From positions 1 through 22,231 of IMG/VR virus record IMGVR_UViG_3300017719_000245: DNA of 22,231 bases. One strand, written 5' to 3'. The notes beneath the pieces were generated by a model. The model had not been told where the DNA came from. It saw only the letters and a list, made by a program, of their open reading frames with translations, and did not search any database. The stretch is from a virus. A program made the translations under genes and the position numbers. How positions within the stretch are numbered: the stretch's first letter is position 1; each line of letters begins with the position of its first letter. Below, piece after piece: positions 1 to 5,670 of this stretch.

Positions 1-668
1 CCAACAGTTTGACCTATACCAAATGCGGCAAGTGCAACACCCATAGACGTTAGAGTTGCAGTAAATGCTACTACGTTAGCCCCATCTGCACCAGGTAAGT
101 CAGGAATAGATAGAAGTGTTTCTACTTCATCTTTTATATTTTGTGTCCAGTCTTTTCCTTGTGTAGCCCAACCTGCGAGTGCGGTTGCTCCTTGACCGAC
201 AGCAAATATTGTTAGTCCTGCGCCTATGCCTGCGAGTGCTAACCCTAAAGATCCACCTTCTTTGAGAAATTCAACGTTGCTTTCATAGCCTTCGCCAATA
301 GATAATAGAGTTTCAACGCCTTCTTTGATTCCATCTGGATCGAATTGATCCATTATTGTGCTGAATCCTAATAGGGCAGCACCGATGCCCATTCCGGCAA
401 AACCTATACCTTTACCAACTCCACCGATAAGACCGCCAATACCGCCTAACACATCACCTGTGCCAGACATTATACCACCGCCAGTTTTACTGCCAGATCC
501 TCTAGCACTGCTACTAGACGCAGACCCTTTGGCTAACCTTGCAGCCCTCTGTGCGTCTTTTGCTGATTCTTCCTGCGCCGAAACGAATCCTGTCAAAGCC
601 TCTGTTTGCTTTTTCAGTTCTAATTCGATGCTCTGAAAGATTGGCATCATATCTGCGGTTGTGGCCAT
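1..668 (-). CDS. Tape-measure-like repeat protein, N-terminal part (runs off left edge)
   Basis: This open frame is absent from simple ATG-to-stop lists because it has no stop inside the window. It begins at ATG 668-666 (MATTADMMPIF...) and stays open for 222 codons to the left edge. Residues 10-45 are a charged helix with coiled-coil character, 46-65 are Ser/Gly-rich, and 66-105 are a Gly-rich hydrophobic stretch able to cross or associate with a membrane. Two copies of a unit then start at VETLLSI (residues 118 and 182), each followed by a hydrophobic Ala/Gly segment ending in FxxGQ (155-159 and 216-220). AAAAGG lies 7 nt upstream of the start, inside the preceding gene. Its place directly after gp26 and the gp51-like gene, and its Ala/Gly-rich helical repeats, fit a tape-measure protein (role of T4 gp29: sets tail length, fills the tube). 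Function is inferred from position and composition; another virion protein with membrane-active repeats is possible. Confidence 0.6.
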   Translation of the reverse strand, partial: MATTADMMPIFQSIELELKKQTEALTGFVSAQEESAKDAQRAARLAKGSASSSSARGSGSKTGGGIMSGTGDVLGGIGGLIGGVGKGIGFAGMGIGAALLGFSTIMDQFDPDGIKEGVETLLSIGEGYESNVEFLKEGGSLGLALAGIGAGLTIFAVGQGATALAGWATQGKDWTQNIKDEVETLLSIPDLPGADGANVVAFTATLTSMGVALAAFGIGQTV

Positions 669-672
669 TTAC

Positions 673-849
673 TTACCTTTTGCTTCTCGATTTCTCTTTT
701 ACGTCTTCGAGATGATCTATTAGCATCTCCATGTATATGTCTCGCTCATATGGTAAAAGCTCTTCTAATTCTGTTAGGCTATAATTGTGGTGTTGCGCCA
801 TAGCGAAAATACTTTGGTAATAATTTACCAGTGTATTATGACTCAACAT
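673..849 (-). CDS. Small gp51-like baseplate hub assembly protein (58 aa)
   Basis: A 58-aa frame too short for the usual cutoffs. It starts at ATG 849-847, which shares one base with the TGA of gp26 (TGATG), and stops with TAA 675-673, four bases before the tape-measure-like start. It is rich in charged and aromatic residues with a core of YSLTELEELLPYERDIYMEML (residues 23-42) and a basic tail (KEKSRSKR). That core resembles the short proteins called gp51, 'baseplate hub assembly catalyst', in marine T4-like phages, though T4 gp51 itself is much longer. No good ribosome binding site precedes its ATG, so it probably depends on coupling to gp26 or on a -1 frameshift from gp26 (see 855-861), which enters this exact frame. 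An internal ATG at residue 17 is an alternative start. The coding call is firm; the gp51 label is moderate. Confidence 0.72.
   Translation of the reverse strand: MLSHNTLVNYYQSIFAMAQHHNYSLTELEELLPYERDIYMEMLIDHLEDVKEKSRSKR
815..830 (-). other. Small inverted repeat inside the gp51-like gene
   Basis: Minus strand TGGTAA-ATTA-TTACCA forms a perfect 6-bp stem with a 4-nt loop. Allowing a 2-nt bulge, the stem can also be extended by ACT/AGT. There is no following U-tract, so it is not a terminator. It lies 24 nt past the slippery heptamer, too far for a classical frameshift-stimulating stem, so its role is uncertain. Confidence 0.3.
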
Positions 850-1556
850 CACATGAAAAAACTTTCTATACCCTCAATAACAAACTTCTTATCTTCGCCA
901 GTTGGTGTCTGATATGGACACTCAATTCTCATTGCTGGCATACTAGTGAAGAATGTTTGAATCTTCTCTAAAGCACTACCAGATAAATCATCAATAAAGC
1001 TATCGACTTCTTCTTTGCTGAAATCTTTCATACGAAAAATTTGCTCACCATCAGATGACATGACTTCGTTGATACAACTGATCATGACGTTGAAACTACC
1101 TTCACCCTCTTTAGAGTCAACCATAGTATGTAACTCTTTCAGTGTAGGATATCTCATCGTAATAGTCCAATCGTCACTGACAGCAATCTTAGGATCAAAA
1201 TCTCCTAGTCTTGCTATCTCTACTTTGTTCACATCAAATGAAAGAGAAATCTTACGACCCTCAATCTCTGGATCATTCACTTCGAATTCCACAGTATCAT
1301 TTACTGCTTTTCCTCGAATGTGCATTAGAATGTACTCGAGGTCAAATGTTGCTAATTCACTTACGTCAATATCGTCCTGAATACAGTTCGTAATGACTTG
1401 CTCAATAGATAAAAAGATTTGACTTACATCACCGCTTTCACGGCCAATCAAAAGAATCTTTTCTTCTTTGACTGTAAATGGTCTAATCTTTATCTTCTTT
1501 TTTGTTGATGGGATCGTAATCTCAAACAACGGTTGTTGTATTTTTGGTAATGGCAT
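849..1556 (-). CDS. 26: Baseplate hub subunit gp26-like (T4_baseplate family)
   Basis: A 235-aa protein, close to T4 gp26 (about 208 aa). The N-terminus (MPLPKIQQPLFEITIPSTKK, then a basic stretch IKIRPFTVKEEKILL) and an acidic, helical middle match the gp26 family of T4-like baseplate hub proteins. In T4, gp26 takes part in hub assembly together with gp51. The start at ATG 1556 is supported by AGGAG 7 nt upstream in a 20-nt gap after the tube-protein gene. The last codons read AGT TTT TTC ATG TGA, and the TGA overlaps the ATG of the 58-aa gene by one base. The T-run forms a canonical slippery heptamer, so the gene probably makes both the 235-aa protein and a 294-aa fusion with the gp51-like frame. 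That would make it behave like the 'G' part of a G/GT tail-assembly chaperone. Family assignment is good; the chaperone role is inference. Confidence 0.8.
   Translation of the reverse strand: MPLPKIQQPLFEITIPSTKKKIKIRPFTVKEEKILLIGRESGDVSQIFLSIEQVITNCIQDDIDVSELATFDLEYILMHIRGKAVNDTVEFEVNDPEIEGRKISLSFDVNKVEIARLGDFDPKIAVSDDWTITMRYPTLKELHTMVDSKEGEGSFNVMISCINEVMSSDGEQIFRMKDFSKEEVDSFIDDLSGSALEKIQTFFTSMPAMRIECPYQTPTGEDKKFVIEGIESFFM
855..861 (-). other. Candidate -1 programmed frameshift site (T TTT TTC) at the gp26/gp51 junction
   Basis: Read on the minus strand in the gp26 frame, codons TTT (860-858) and TTC (857-855) are preceded by T861, giving the X XXY YYZ heptamer T TTT TTC two codons before the gp26 stop (851-849). 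A one-base backward slip continues as CAT GTG ATG TTG AGT, the reading frame of the 58-aa protein, giving a fusion of 234 + 2 + 58 = 294 residues. A Shine-Dalgarno-like GAGGG (875-871) ends 9 nt upstream, near the spacing known to stimulate -1 shifting in E. coli dnaX. A 6-bp hairpin follows (830-815), but 24 nt downstream, farther than usual stimulators. Seen directly: the heptamer, frames and GAGGG. Inferred: that slippage occurs. Confidence 0.6.
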
Positions 1557-1576
1557 AGTATACTCCTATAATATAA

Positions 1577-2332
1577 TTATCGTAAAGATCCAAGAATTGT
1601 ATTCACATCTGTTACAGTGTTTACGAGGTCTTGGATATTTCTCGGTCTGTTCAAGTTATTTAGTGCTTGTCCAAATGTATTTAGTGAAGACAGTAGTCCC
1701 AATATGCCATTAGCACTATTAGTATCACCTGTTAGTTCACCAGTTGTAGTCGCTTCAACTTTCATACCGTCAAATGCAAACTGCACCGGTAAAGTCATTA
1801 CTTCACCAGCATTCTCCCAAGCGACTTGCTGAGAGCCTACGTTCACGGGATATGCATTGTAGAACTTGTATGAATATGTTTTATCTGTTTGGTTCTGAGA
1901 GAATACAGTGACTTCAATAGTACACGCATAGTCATCTCTATAACCAAACTCGTATGGTCGTTGACCACCATTGATCTCAGATAGGTATCCAGCGTCAATA
2001 TCGTAGTTTACGATATCTTGCATCCATCTGTGAAAGAACCTCATCACAGCAAAATTACTGTCTACCATAAACACAGTAGGCAATAACGGCAATTCAAAAG
2101 CGTTTGGTCGCTTCTCAGATGGACCATAGCCACGAGGCTTGAAGTCTACAGTCTGTACTGCGACTTCTGGTACTTCTGCGCTACGACACAAGAACGTCAT
2201 GTCTTGCGTAGGTATGTTCTCTTCTAAAAACGTCAAGTTTTCGTTGAGCGTAATCTTTAGAATGAACAGGTTACTCTTAGCTAGACCATGCTTATTCAGT
2301 TGTGCATTGAAATCTTTTATGCTGAATGCCAT
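1577..2332 (-). CDS. gp19/gp54-type tail tube protein, probably the baseplate tail tube initiator
   Basis: A 251-aa protein with the layout of the T4 tail-tube fold (Phage_T4_gp19 family). It has an N-terminal IKDFNAQL...LAKSNLFILKI, a loop with VDFKPRGYGPSEKRP, a PLLPTVFMVDSNFAVMRFF segment, and a C-terminal half with YSYKFYNAYPVNVGSQQVAWEN followed by LPVQFAFDGMKVE. T4 carries this fold in gp19 (tube), gp54 (tube initiator) and gp48 (tube cap). This copy lies beside gp26 and away from any sheath or portal gene, which favours gp54; a gp19 tube subunit cannot be ruled out from sequence alone. The C-terminal 50 residues (LLSSLNTFGQALNNLNRP...) look helical and flexible. ATG 2332 has AGGA 8 nt upstream and follows the 196-aa gene by 4 nt. 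Confidence 0.7.
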   Translation of the reverse strand: MAFSIKDFNAQLNKHGLAKSNLFILKITLNENLTFLEENIPTQDMTFLCRSAEVPEVAVQTVDFKPRGYGPSEKRPNAFELPLLPTVFMVDSNFAVMRFFHRWMQDIVNYDIDAGYLSEINGGQRPYEFGYRDDYACTIEVTVFSQNQTDKTYSYKFYNAYPVNVGSQQVAWENAGEVMTLPVQFAFDGMKVEATTTGELTGDTNSANGILGLLSSLNTFGQALNNLNRPRNIQDLVNTVTDVNTILGSLR

Positions 2333-2336
2333 ATCT

Positions 2337-2927
2337 TTATCCTATCATGCGTCTTGAATCTTTGAAGACGGTTGCTTTGCTTGCGCCTTGGAATCTTTCT
2401 AGCGGCATAAATAGCGCCATGTCCCATTCTGATGGGTAGATGTAGAGAAATTTACTTCTCAACTGGCTAGTAAGATAGTGCTTTATACAAGGCTTGAAGT
2501 AACTGAATTTCGATGAGGAGTTCAGTAACTTGTATGAGAGATTGAGTTTAGTTGTTTCATCATATCGTGAATTAGATGCTACATCATACAGAGCATCCAT
2601 AAGCTTTGCTCTATACTGTAATGGCAAGTAGTGTAGGTTCAATCCCATAAACCCACCCTTGACTTTCTTATACGGAAATACCAGAGGAAATCTATCAAAG
2701 TATGGAAGCGTCTCTTTATGCTTTGCATCGTAATAGTACATATACATTTGACCAACTAGAGGTCTAGCAGTGAGACGATCTTTATCACCTCTCATTAGCT
2801 TACCTTCGTTGACACGCTTGTACGTACCAGCGGCATCTCTGTACCAATTACGAGCCTTCTGCTCACGTGCTGGAATCTGACCTGCACGTACACCCTTAGT
2901 TAGAATTTCATCAAATACTATTGCCAT
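2337..2927 (-). CDS. Conserved T4-like phage protein of unknown function (196 aa)
   Basis: I do not recognise a function. The protein starts MAIVFDEILTKGVRAGQIPA, followed by a short amphipathic segment (REQKARNWYRDAAG). The middle is aromatic-rich (MYMYYYDAKH at 61-70, LPYFDRFPLVFPY at 74-86, GGFMGLNLHYLP at 91-102). The end is dense in conserved-looking blocks (FKPCIKHYL 144-152, PSEWDMALFMPLERF 165-179, DSRRMI 190-195). The density of W/Y/F/G/P positions suggests a compact globular protein under strong constraint, probably virion-associated or an assembly factor given its neighbours. No transmembrane segment or signal peptide is seen. Its ATG shares one base with the TAA of the nuclease gene (TAATG), so the two are likely translationally coupled, with a weak GGA 8 nt upstream. 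The similar layout I recall in other marine T4-like phages is from memory, not a search. Confidence 0.85.
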   Translation of the reverse strand: MAIVFDEILTKGVRAGQIPAREQKARNWYRDAAGTYKRVNEGKLMRGDKDRLTARPLVGQMYMYYYDAKHKETLPYFDRFPLVFPYKKVKGGFMGLNLHYLPLQYRAKLMDALYDVASNSRYDETTKLNLSYKLLNSSSKFSYFKPCIKHYLTSQLRSKFLYIYPSEWDMALFMPLERFQGASKATVFKDSRRMIG

Positions 2928-3370
2928 TAGATTTCCACTACGCCTTCTTCTATAAGTCGTTCACGATTTTTCATGTGTGCTTCGTGGACATCATCTTTAG
3001 ATTGCCCGTGATAAGCAACAGCATGTCCATCTTCAATCATAATCTCAGTAAGTCTTTTCACCGTATCGCCTTCTTCAATCAAGAAGTCGCCTAGAATACG
3101 ACCAAACTTACCTTTCTTATCTTCGCCACTCTTATCTACTTCGGTCTTCAATATCTGAGTAGAGCCAAGAGGTAGCATATCTTTGACGTGAGACTTAGCG
3201 GCAAGACCAAACTTCTTCTCTACCTTATCTCTCGTTCTGGATTCTGGAGTATCGATACCCATGACACGTACTCGCTCACGGTGAAGCCAGATACCAAAAC
3301 CTAGATCAATATCTACGTCTACTGTGTCGCCATCGACTACTCTTAGAATTTTACATTTATATTCGTACAT
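2927..3370 (-). CDS. Staphylococcal nuclease-like (SNase family) endonuclease
   Basis: A 147-aa single-domain thermonuclease homologue, predicted to be a Ca2+-dependent phosphodiesterase acting on DNA or RNA. All active-site positions are visible. D13-G-D15-T matches the DGDT calcium site, R35 lies in VRVMG, D40-T-P-E43 is the DTPE motif with the metal and general-base residues, and R91 in KFGRILGDF matches Arg87 of the staphylococcal enzyme. No signal peptide is present, so the protein stays in the cytoplasm or virion, unlike secreted relatives. The start has GGAG upstream within the end of the 89-aa gene; that stop (TAG) abuts this ATG. It sits two genes below gp4, itself a PD-(D/E)XK nuclease, so its substrate may be packaged phage DNA ends or host DNA; this is inference. 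Fold and catalysis are secure. Confidence 0.92.
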   Translation of the reverse strand: MYEYKCKILRVVDGDTVDVDIDLGFGIWLHRERVRVMGIDTPESRTRDKVEKKFGLAAKSHVKDMLPLGSTQILKTEVDKSGEDKKGKFGRILGDFLIEEGDTVKRLTEIMIEDGHAVAYHGQSKDDVHEAHMKNRERLIEEGVVEI

Positions 3371-3640
3371 CTATTTTTTCTCCATAAAACAGTTGCGCTG
3401 GGTTGTTTTATTGATTGCTTGTTGTGCCCAGTCCAACTCCTGGATTATTCTATTATACCATTTAGAGTCCATCTCACTGTTATGTGGGTTATCTCTCTCG
3501 ACAGATAGTTGCTCCATTCTCATGTTGATGTAGTTCTCTGCCGCTTTAGCTTTTCTTGCTTCAGACCTTTTTACCTGATTATCGATTATATGCTTCTTTG
3601 TCGGTGTCAAACATTCGACATTGTTACCTCTATAATTCAT
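3371..3640 (-). CDS. Hypothetical protein (89 aa)
   Basis: Unrecognised. It is a hydrophilic, mostly helical protein. Residues 20-50 (VKRSEARKAKAAENYINMRMEQLSVER) have heptad-like charged periodicity, and 60-80 (KWYNRIIQELDWAQQAI) form an amphipathic helix with two Trp. There are two Cys (C10, C84), no membrane segment and no signal peptide. It is supported as a gene by position and signals: AGGAG 9 nt upstream of ATG 3640, one nt after the gp4 stop, and its own stop directly abutting the nuclease start. No opposite-strand frame here is better supported. The helix-rich character could suit a small adaptor or assembly factor, but nothing in the sequence fixes this. Confidence 0.7.
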   Translation of the reverse strand: MNYRGNNVECLTPTKKHIIDNQVKRSEARKAKAAENYINMRMEQLSVERDNPHNSEMDSKWYNRIIQELDWAQQAINKTTQRNCFMEKK

Positions 3641-3641
3641 A

Positions 3642-4103
3642 TTACTTTACTCCTAGGTGTCCTTCGTGCATTATTTGAAACTTCCACCCACGATCTTTAC
3701 AAAAGTCTTCAGCGGCTTGCCACTTAGCTTGGTTTATACCCCAAGTCTTCACCTCGTTTATATACCTTCTGCTTAGTTTTCCTGTAGACGTATTCTTCTT
3801 TGATATGTCTGGCGGAACAGTCTGCGCTTTTGGCTTTACCTCAATCAGGACAGTTTCTTTTCTCTTATCTCTATTTATCTGTTTTACTAAGAAGTCTGGA
3901 AAATATCTATGCATTCTTCCGTCAATAGGTGAGCGATACGGAACTATAAGCTCCTCACTGCCCCACTCTATAACATCTGGGTGTACATCCAGATATCTCA
4001 TCAATTTGAACTCCCACCCACTTCTATAAATAATGTTAGTGGGGTCTCCCATGTACTTTTTAGGATTCTTCGGTTTGAAGCGTCCTTGATAATATTTTGC
4101 CAT
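3642..4103 (-). CDS. 4: gp4 head completion protein, PD-(D/E)XK nuclease-like
   Basis: A 153-aa homologue of T4 gp4 (about 150 aa; also called gp50), needed late in head completion before tail joining. The start MAKYYQGRFKPKNPKKYMGD matches the family's conserved opening. Nuclease-fold residues are visible: E31 in the RSGWEFKLMRYLD helix, D70 in RYFPDFLV, and E88-V-K90 in VLIEVKPK, the PD...ExK signature shared with TnsA-like endonucleases. The C-terminal KWQAAEDFCKDRGWKFQIM is the usual closing helix and strand. It is the first gene of the leftward arm, with a perfect minus-strand late promoter (4147-4154) about 44 nt upstream. In T4, gene 4 is next to gene 53; here gene 4 sits close to genes 48 and 53 but on the opposite strand. 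The start at 4103 is the first in-frame ATG after the promoter. Confidence 0.9.
   Translation of the reverse strand: MAKYYQGRFKPKNPKKYMGDPTNIIYRSGWEFKLMRYLDVHPDVIEWGSEELIVPYRSPIDGRMHRYFPDFLVKQINRDKRKETVLIEVKPKAQTVPPDISKKNTSTGKLSRRYINEVKTWGINQAKWQAAEDFCKDRGWKFQIMHEGHLGVK
4025..4032 (+). promoter_or_regulatory. Weak candidate late promoter box inside gp4 (antisense)
   Basis: A perfect TATAAATA on the plus strand lies within the minus-strand gp4 gene, about 133 nt before the gp48 start. It could add rightward late transcription, but such an octamer is expected by chance in AT-rich coding DNA (here it is the complement of codons for Ile-Ile-Tyr). Confidence 0.2.
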
Positions 4104-4127
4104 ATCATAACCGATCTTGGTATTACG

Positions 4128-4135
4128 TATAAATA
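4128..4135 (+). promoter_or_regulatory. T4-type late promoter, rightward (gp48 operon)
   Basis: Perfect TATAAATA, the T4 late promoter -10 element used by gp55-type sigma factors. With standard spacing the start is near 4141, giving a leader of about 25 nt with AAGGG (4154-4158) 7 nt before ATG 4166. It lies in the only real intergenic gap of the window, upstream of the plus-strand tail operon. Confidence 0.75.
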
Positions 4136-4146
4136 AGTGATAAAGC

Positions 4147-4154
4147 TATTTATA
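4147..4154 (-). promoter_or_regulatory. T4-type late promoter, leftward (gp4 operon)
   Basis: Perfect TATAAATA on the minus strand (TATTTATA as written). With standard spacing its start is also near 4141, giving a leader of about 38 nt before ATG 4103. It faces the rightward promoter at 4128-4135. The two boxes form an 8-11-8 inverted repeat, and the leftward box overlaps the leader of gp48. Confidence 0.7.
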
Positions 4155-4165
4155 AGGGTTAGCAA

Positions 4166-5080
4166 ATGACAGTAGATTCAGATATGGAGAAGGCGAGGTC
4201 AACGAATAACTTCACACAGTATTCGTATCCTCTAACTCCTGGTCAACATAACATGGTTTTAGTCTTCAAGGACTATAACTACAAAAGCGCAACAAGCAGT
4301 GGATTCGTTCGTGGTGAAGACCGTTCAGTATCAGCGAAGATTGATGCTAGTGTCAGTCTTCCTATCCCCAACAACTTGACAGACACATACAACGTAAAGG
4401 TAGGACCGTATGAGTTGGGAGTAACTGGAGCATTAGCACTTGATACTTTAGGCGGAACGGGTCGTGCTGATCTGATGGCAGATGCGAGAAAAGCTTTTTC
4501 TGCTGGATCAGAAGGCGGAGTTGATACTGGAGATGCTGTATCAACTGCCGGTAGTACATTCAAAGTTGCTAGTGCATTTATGGGAAGAAACGTATTAGAC
4601 AAATTACCTGGTGCTGGTGGTATCAACACTGCTATCGATATGAGAACTGGCAATACTGTAAACCCTCACGTAGCATTGAAGTTTGATGGCGTTGACTTGA
4701 AGCAACACACATTCAACTGGCAGTTATCGCCCAGAAGCGAAGCAGAAGCAAGACAACTAAAAGACCTTTTACAATTCGTCAAAGCCCGAATGTTACCAGC
4801 ATATGCACTCAACGGAGAATCTTCAGTTTCAAGAGCCCTTCTCACTTATCCTAATTTGGTTGACATCTTCTTTACAGGCATCGATCAAAACTATTTCTAT
4901 TACTTCAAGCCTGTTATGATCAACACATTTACTACAGACTTCACGCCACAAGGACTAGCCTTGAACAAAGGTGGTCGACCATCGTTTATCAACTGTACGA
5001 TGACAGTTACAGAAGCACAGATTCACACTAGAAGTGATATCGAGGGTATGAGTCGAGCGGCTGGAGACGGAGGAGAATAA
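4166..5080 (+). CDS. 48: gp48-like baseplate tail tube cap
   Basis: A 304-aa protein (T4 gp48 is about 364) that would cap the baseplate hub and start tube growth together with gp54. The N-terminus is a short extension ending in a strand NMVLVFKDYNY. A Gly/Ala-rich central region (about 90-165) follows, then the tube-like C-terminal domain: ALKFDGVDLKQHTFNWQLSP, an amphipathic helix EAEARQLKDLLQFVKARMLP, LLTYPNLVDIFFTG, and the closing FINCTMTVTEAQIHTRSDI. The 'P...LxFxxxxxxxxFxW.LxP' and terminal 'TVTEAQ' features fit the gp48 group. It is the first gene of the rightward arm, directly under the late promoter. Its TAA overlaps the gp53 ATG by one base, with a strong GGAGG nearby. T4 pairs gene 48 with 54; here the presumed 54 lies on the other arm. 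Confidence 0.75.
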   Translation: MTVDSDMEKARSTNNFTQYSYPLTPGQHNMVLVFKDYNYKSATSSGFVRGEDRSVSAKIDASVSLPIPNNLTDTYNVKVGPYELGVTGALALDTLGGTGRADLMADARKAFSAGSEGGVDTGDAVSTAGSTFKVASAFMGRNVLDKLPGAGGINTAIDMRTGNTVNPHVALKFDGVDLKQHTFNWQLSPRSEAEARQLKDLLQFVKARMLPAYALNGESSVSRALLTYPNLVDIFFTGIDQNYFYYFKPVMINTFTTDFTPQGLALNKGGRPSFINCTMTVTEAQIHTRSDIEGMSRAAGDGGE

Positions 5081-5670
5081 TGCCTAGATATTTCAGATAT
5101 TTTCCAACGACTAAGCATCAAGGTCAATTACTACTTGACATTACAAAACGTGCTAAGTTCAAAAGTACGATTGCAGAGAACCCACGTGTATATCTACCAT
5201 ACACAGTAAAGAATGATGAGTCGGCAGAAGAAGTGGCACATCTATACTACGGTGATGTAAATTTAGTTTGGCTTGTTTATCTCGCAAACGATATCATTGA
5301 CCCATATAAAGATTGGCCAATGGAACAAGAAAACTTCTACGATTACGTTGCTGACAAATACAAAGAAGAATATAAAGAAAGTACTGGCTCTGCTACAGCA
5401 CCTAGACAATTGGTTCTTGATTGGTCAATGAACGAGACCATTGATGATAATGTTTTATACTATGAGAATGATGACGGTGATCAAATCAGTCTTGAGACAT
5501 TCACATTGGGTGCAACATTCGATCCAGATTTTGATGCAGATGAGTGGTCAAAGATGACTGTATTCAGAGTAGAGAATATAGAGAATGAAAATAAGCGCCA
5601 GATACAAGTAATAAACAAAATCTATGCAGAGCAAGTGGATAAAGAATTCAAGAGATTGATGAATGACTGA
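5080..5670 (+). CDS. 53: gp53 baseplate wedge protein
   Basis: A 196-aa protein, the same length as T4 gp53, which joins baseplate wedges to the hub. The N-terminal MPRYFRYFPTTKHQG, the central DESAEEVAHLYYGDVNLVWLVYLANDIIDPYKDWPM (about 47-82) with its Trp/Asn/Pro positions, and the following FYDYVADKY are hallmarks of the family; the AEEVAHLYYGD part resembles a LysM-like fold. The C-terminal third is acidic, ending in a charged helix (NKRQIQVINKIYAEQVDKEFKRL). The start is fixed by a strong GGAGG 8 nt upstream and the TAATG overlap with gp48. The 3' end overlaps the gp27 start by 8 nt. Confidence 0.9.
   Translation: MPRYFRYFPTTKHQGQLLLDITKRAKFKSTIAENPRVYLPYTVKNDESAEEVAHLYYGDVNLVWLVYLANDIIDPYKDWPMEQENFYDYVADKYKEEYKESTGSATAPRQLVLDWSMNETIDDNVLYYENDDGDQISLETFTLGATFDPDFDADEWSKMTVFRVENIENENKRQIQVINKIYAEQVDKEFKRLMND

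Noticed and set aside
358-636. 92-aa plus-strand frame rich in Pro
   Set aside because: Complement of the Gly-rich part of the tape-measure-like gene; Pro-rich text is the expected shadow of Gly codons.
815-830. Hairpin as a rho-independent terminator after gp26
   Set aside because: No U-tract follows and it lies within a coding frame; listed only as an inverted repeat.
1015-1380. 121-aa plus-strand frame opposite gp26
   Set aside because: Composition (Ser/Ile/Leu-rich) is that of a complementary shadow; gp26 is conserved on the other strand.
2406-2413. CATAAATA on the plus strand inside the 196-aa gene
   Set aside because: Antisense to the operon with no plus-strand gene downstream for 1.7 kb; a chance match.
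4279-4653. 124-aa minus-strand frame opposite gp48
   Set aside because: Pro/Ala/Ser-rich shadow of the Gly/Ala-rich part of gp48, with no signals of its own.
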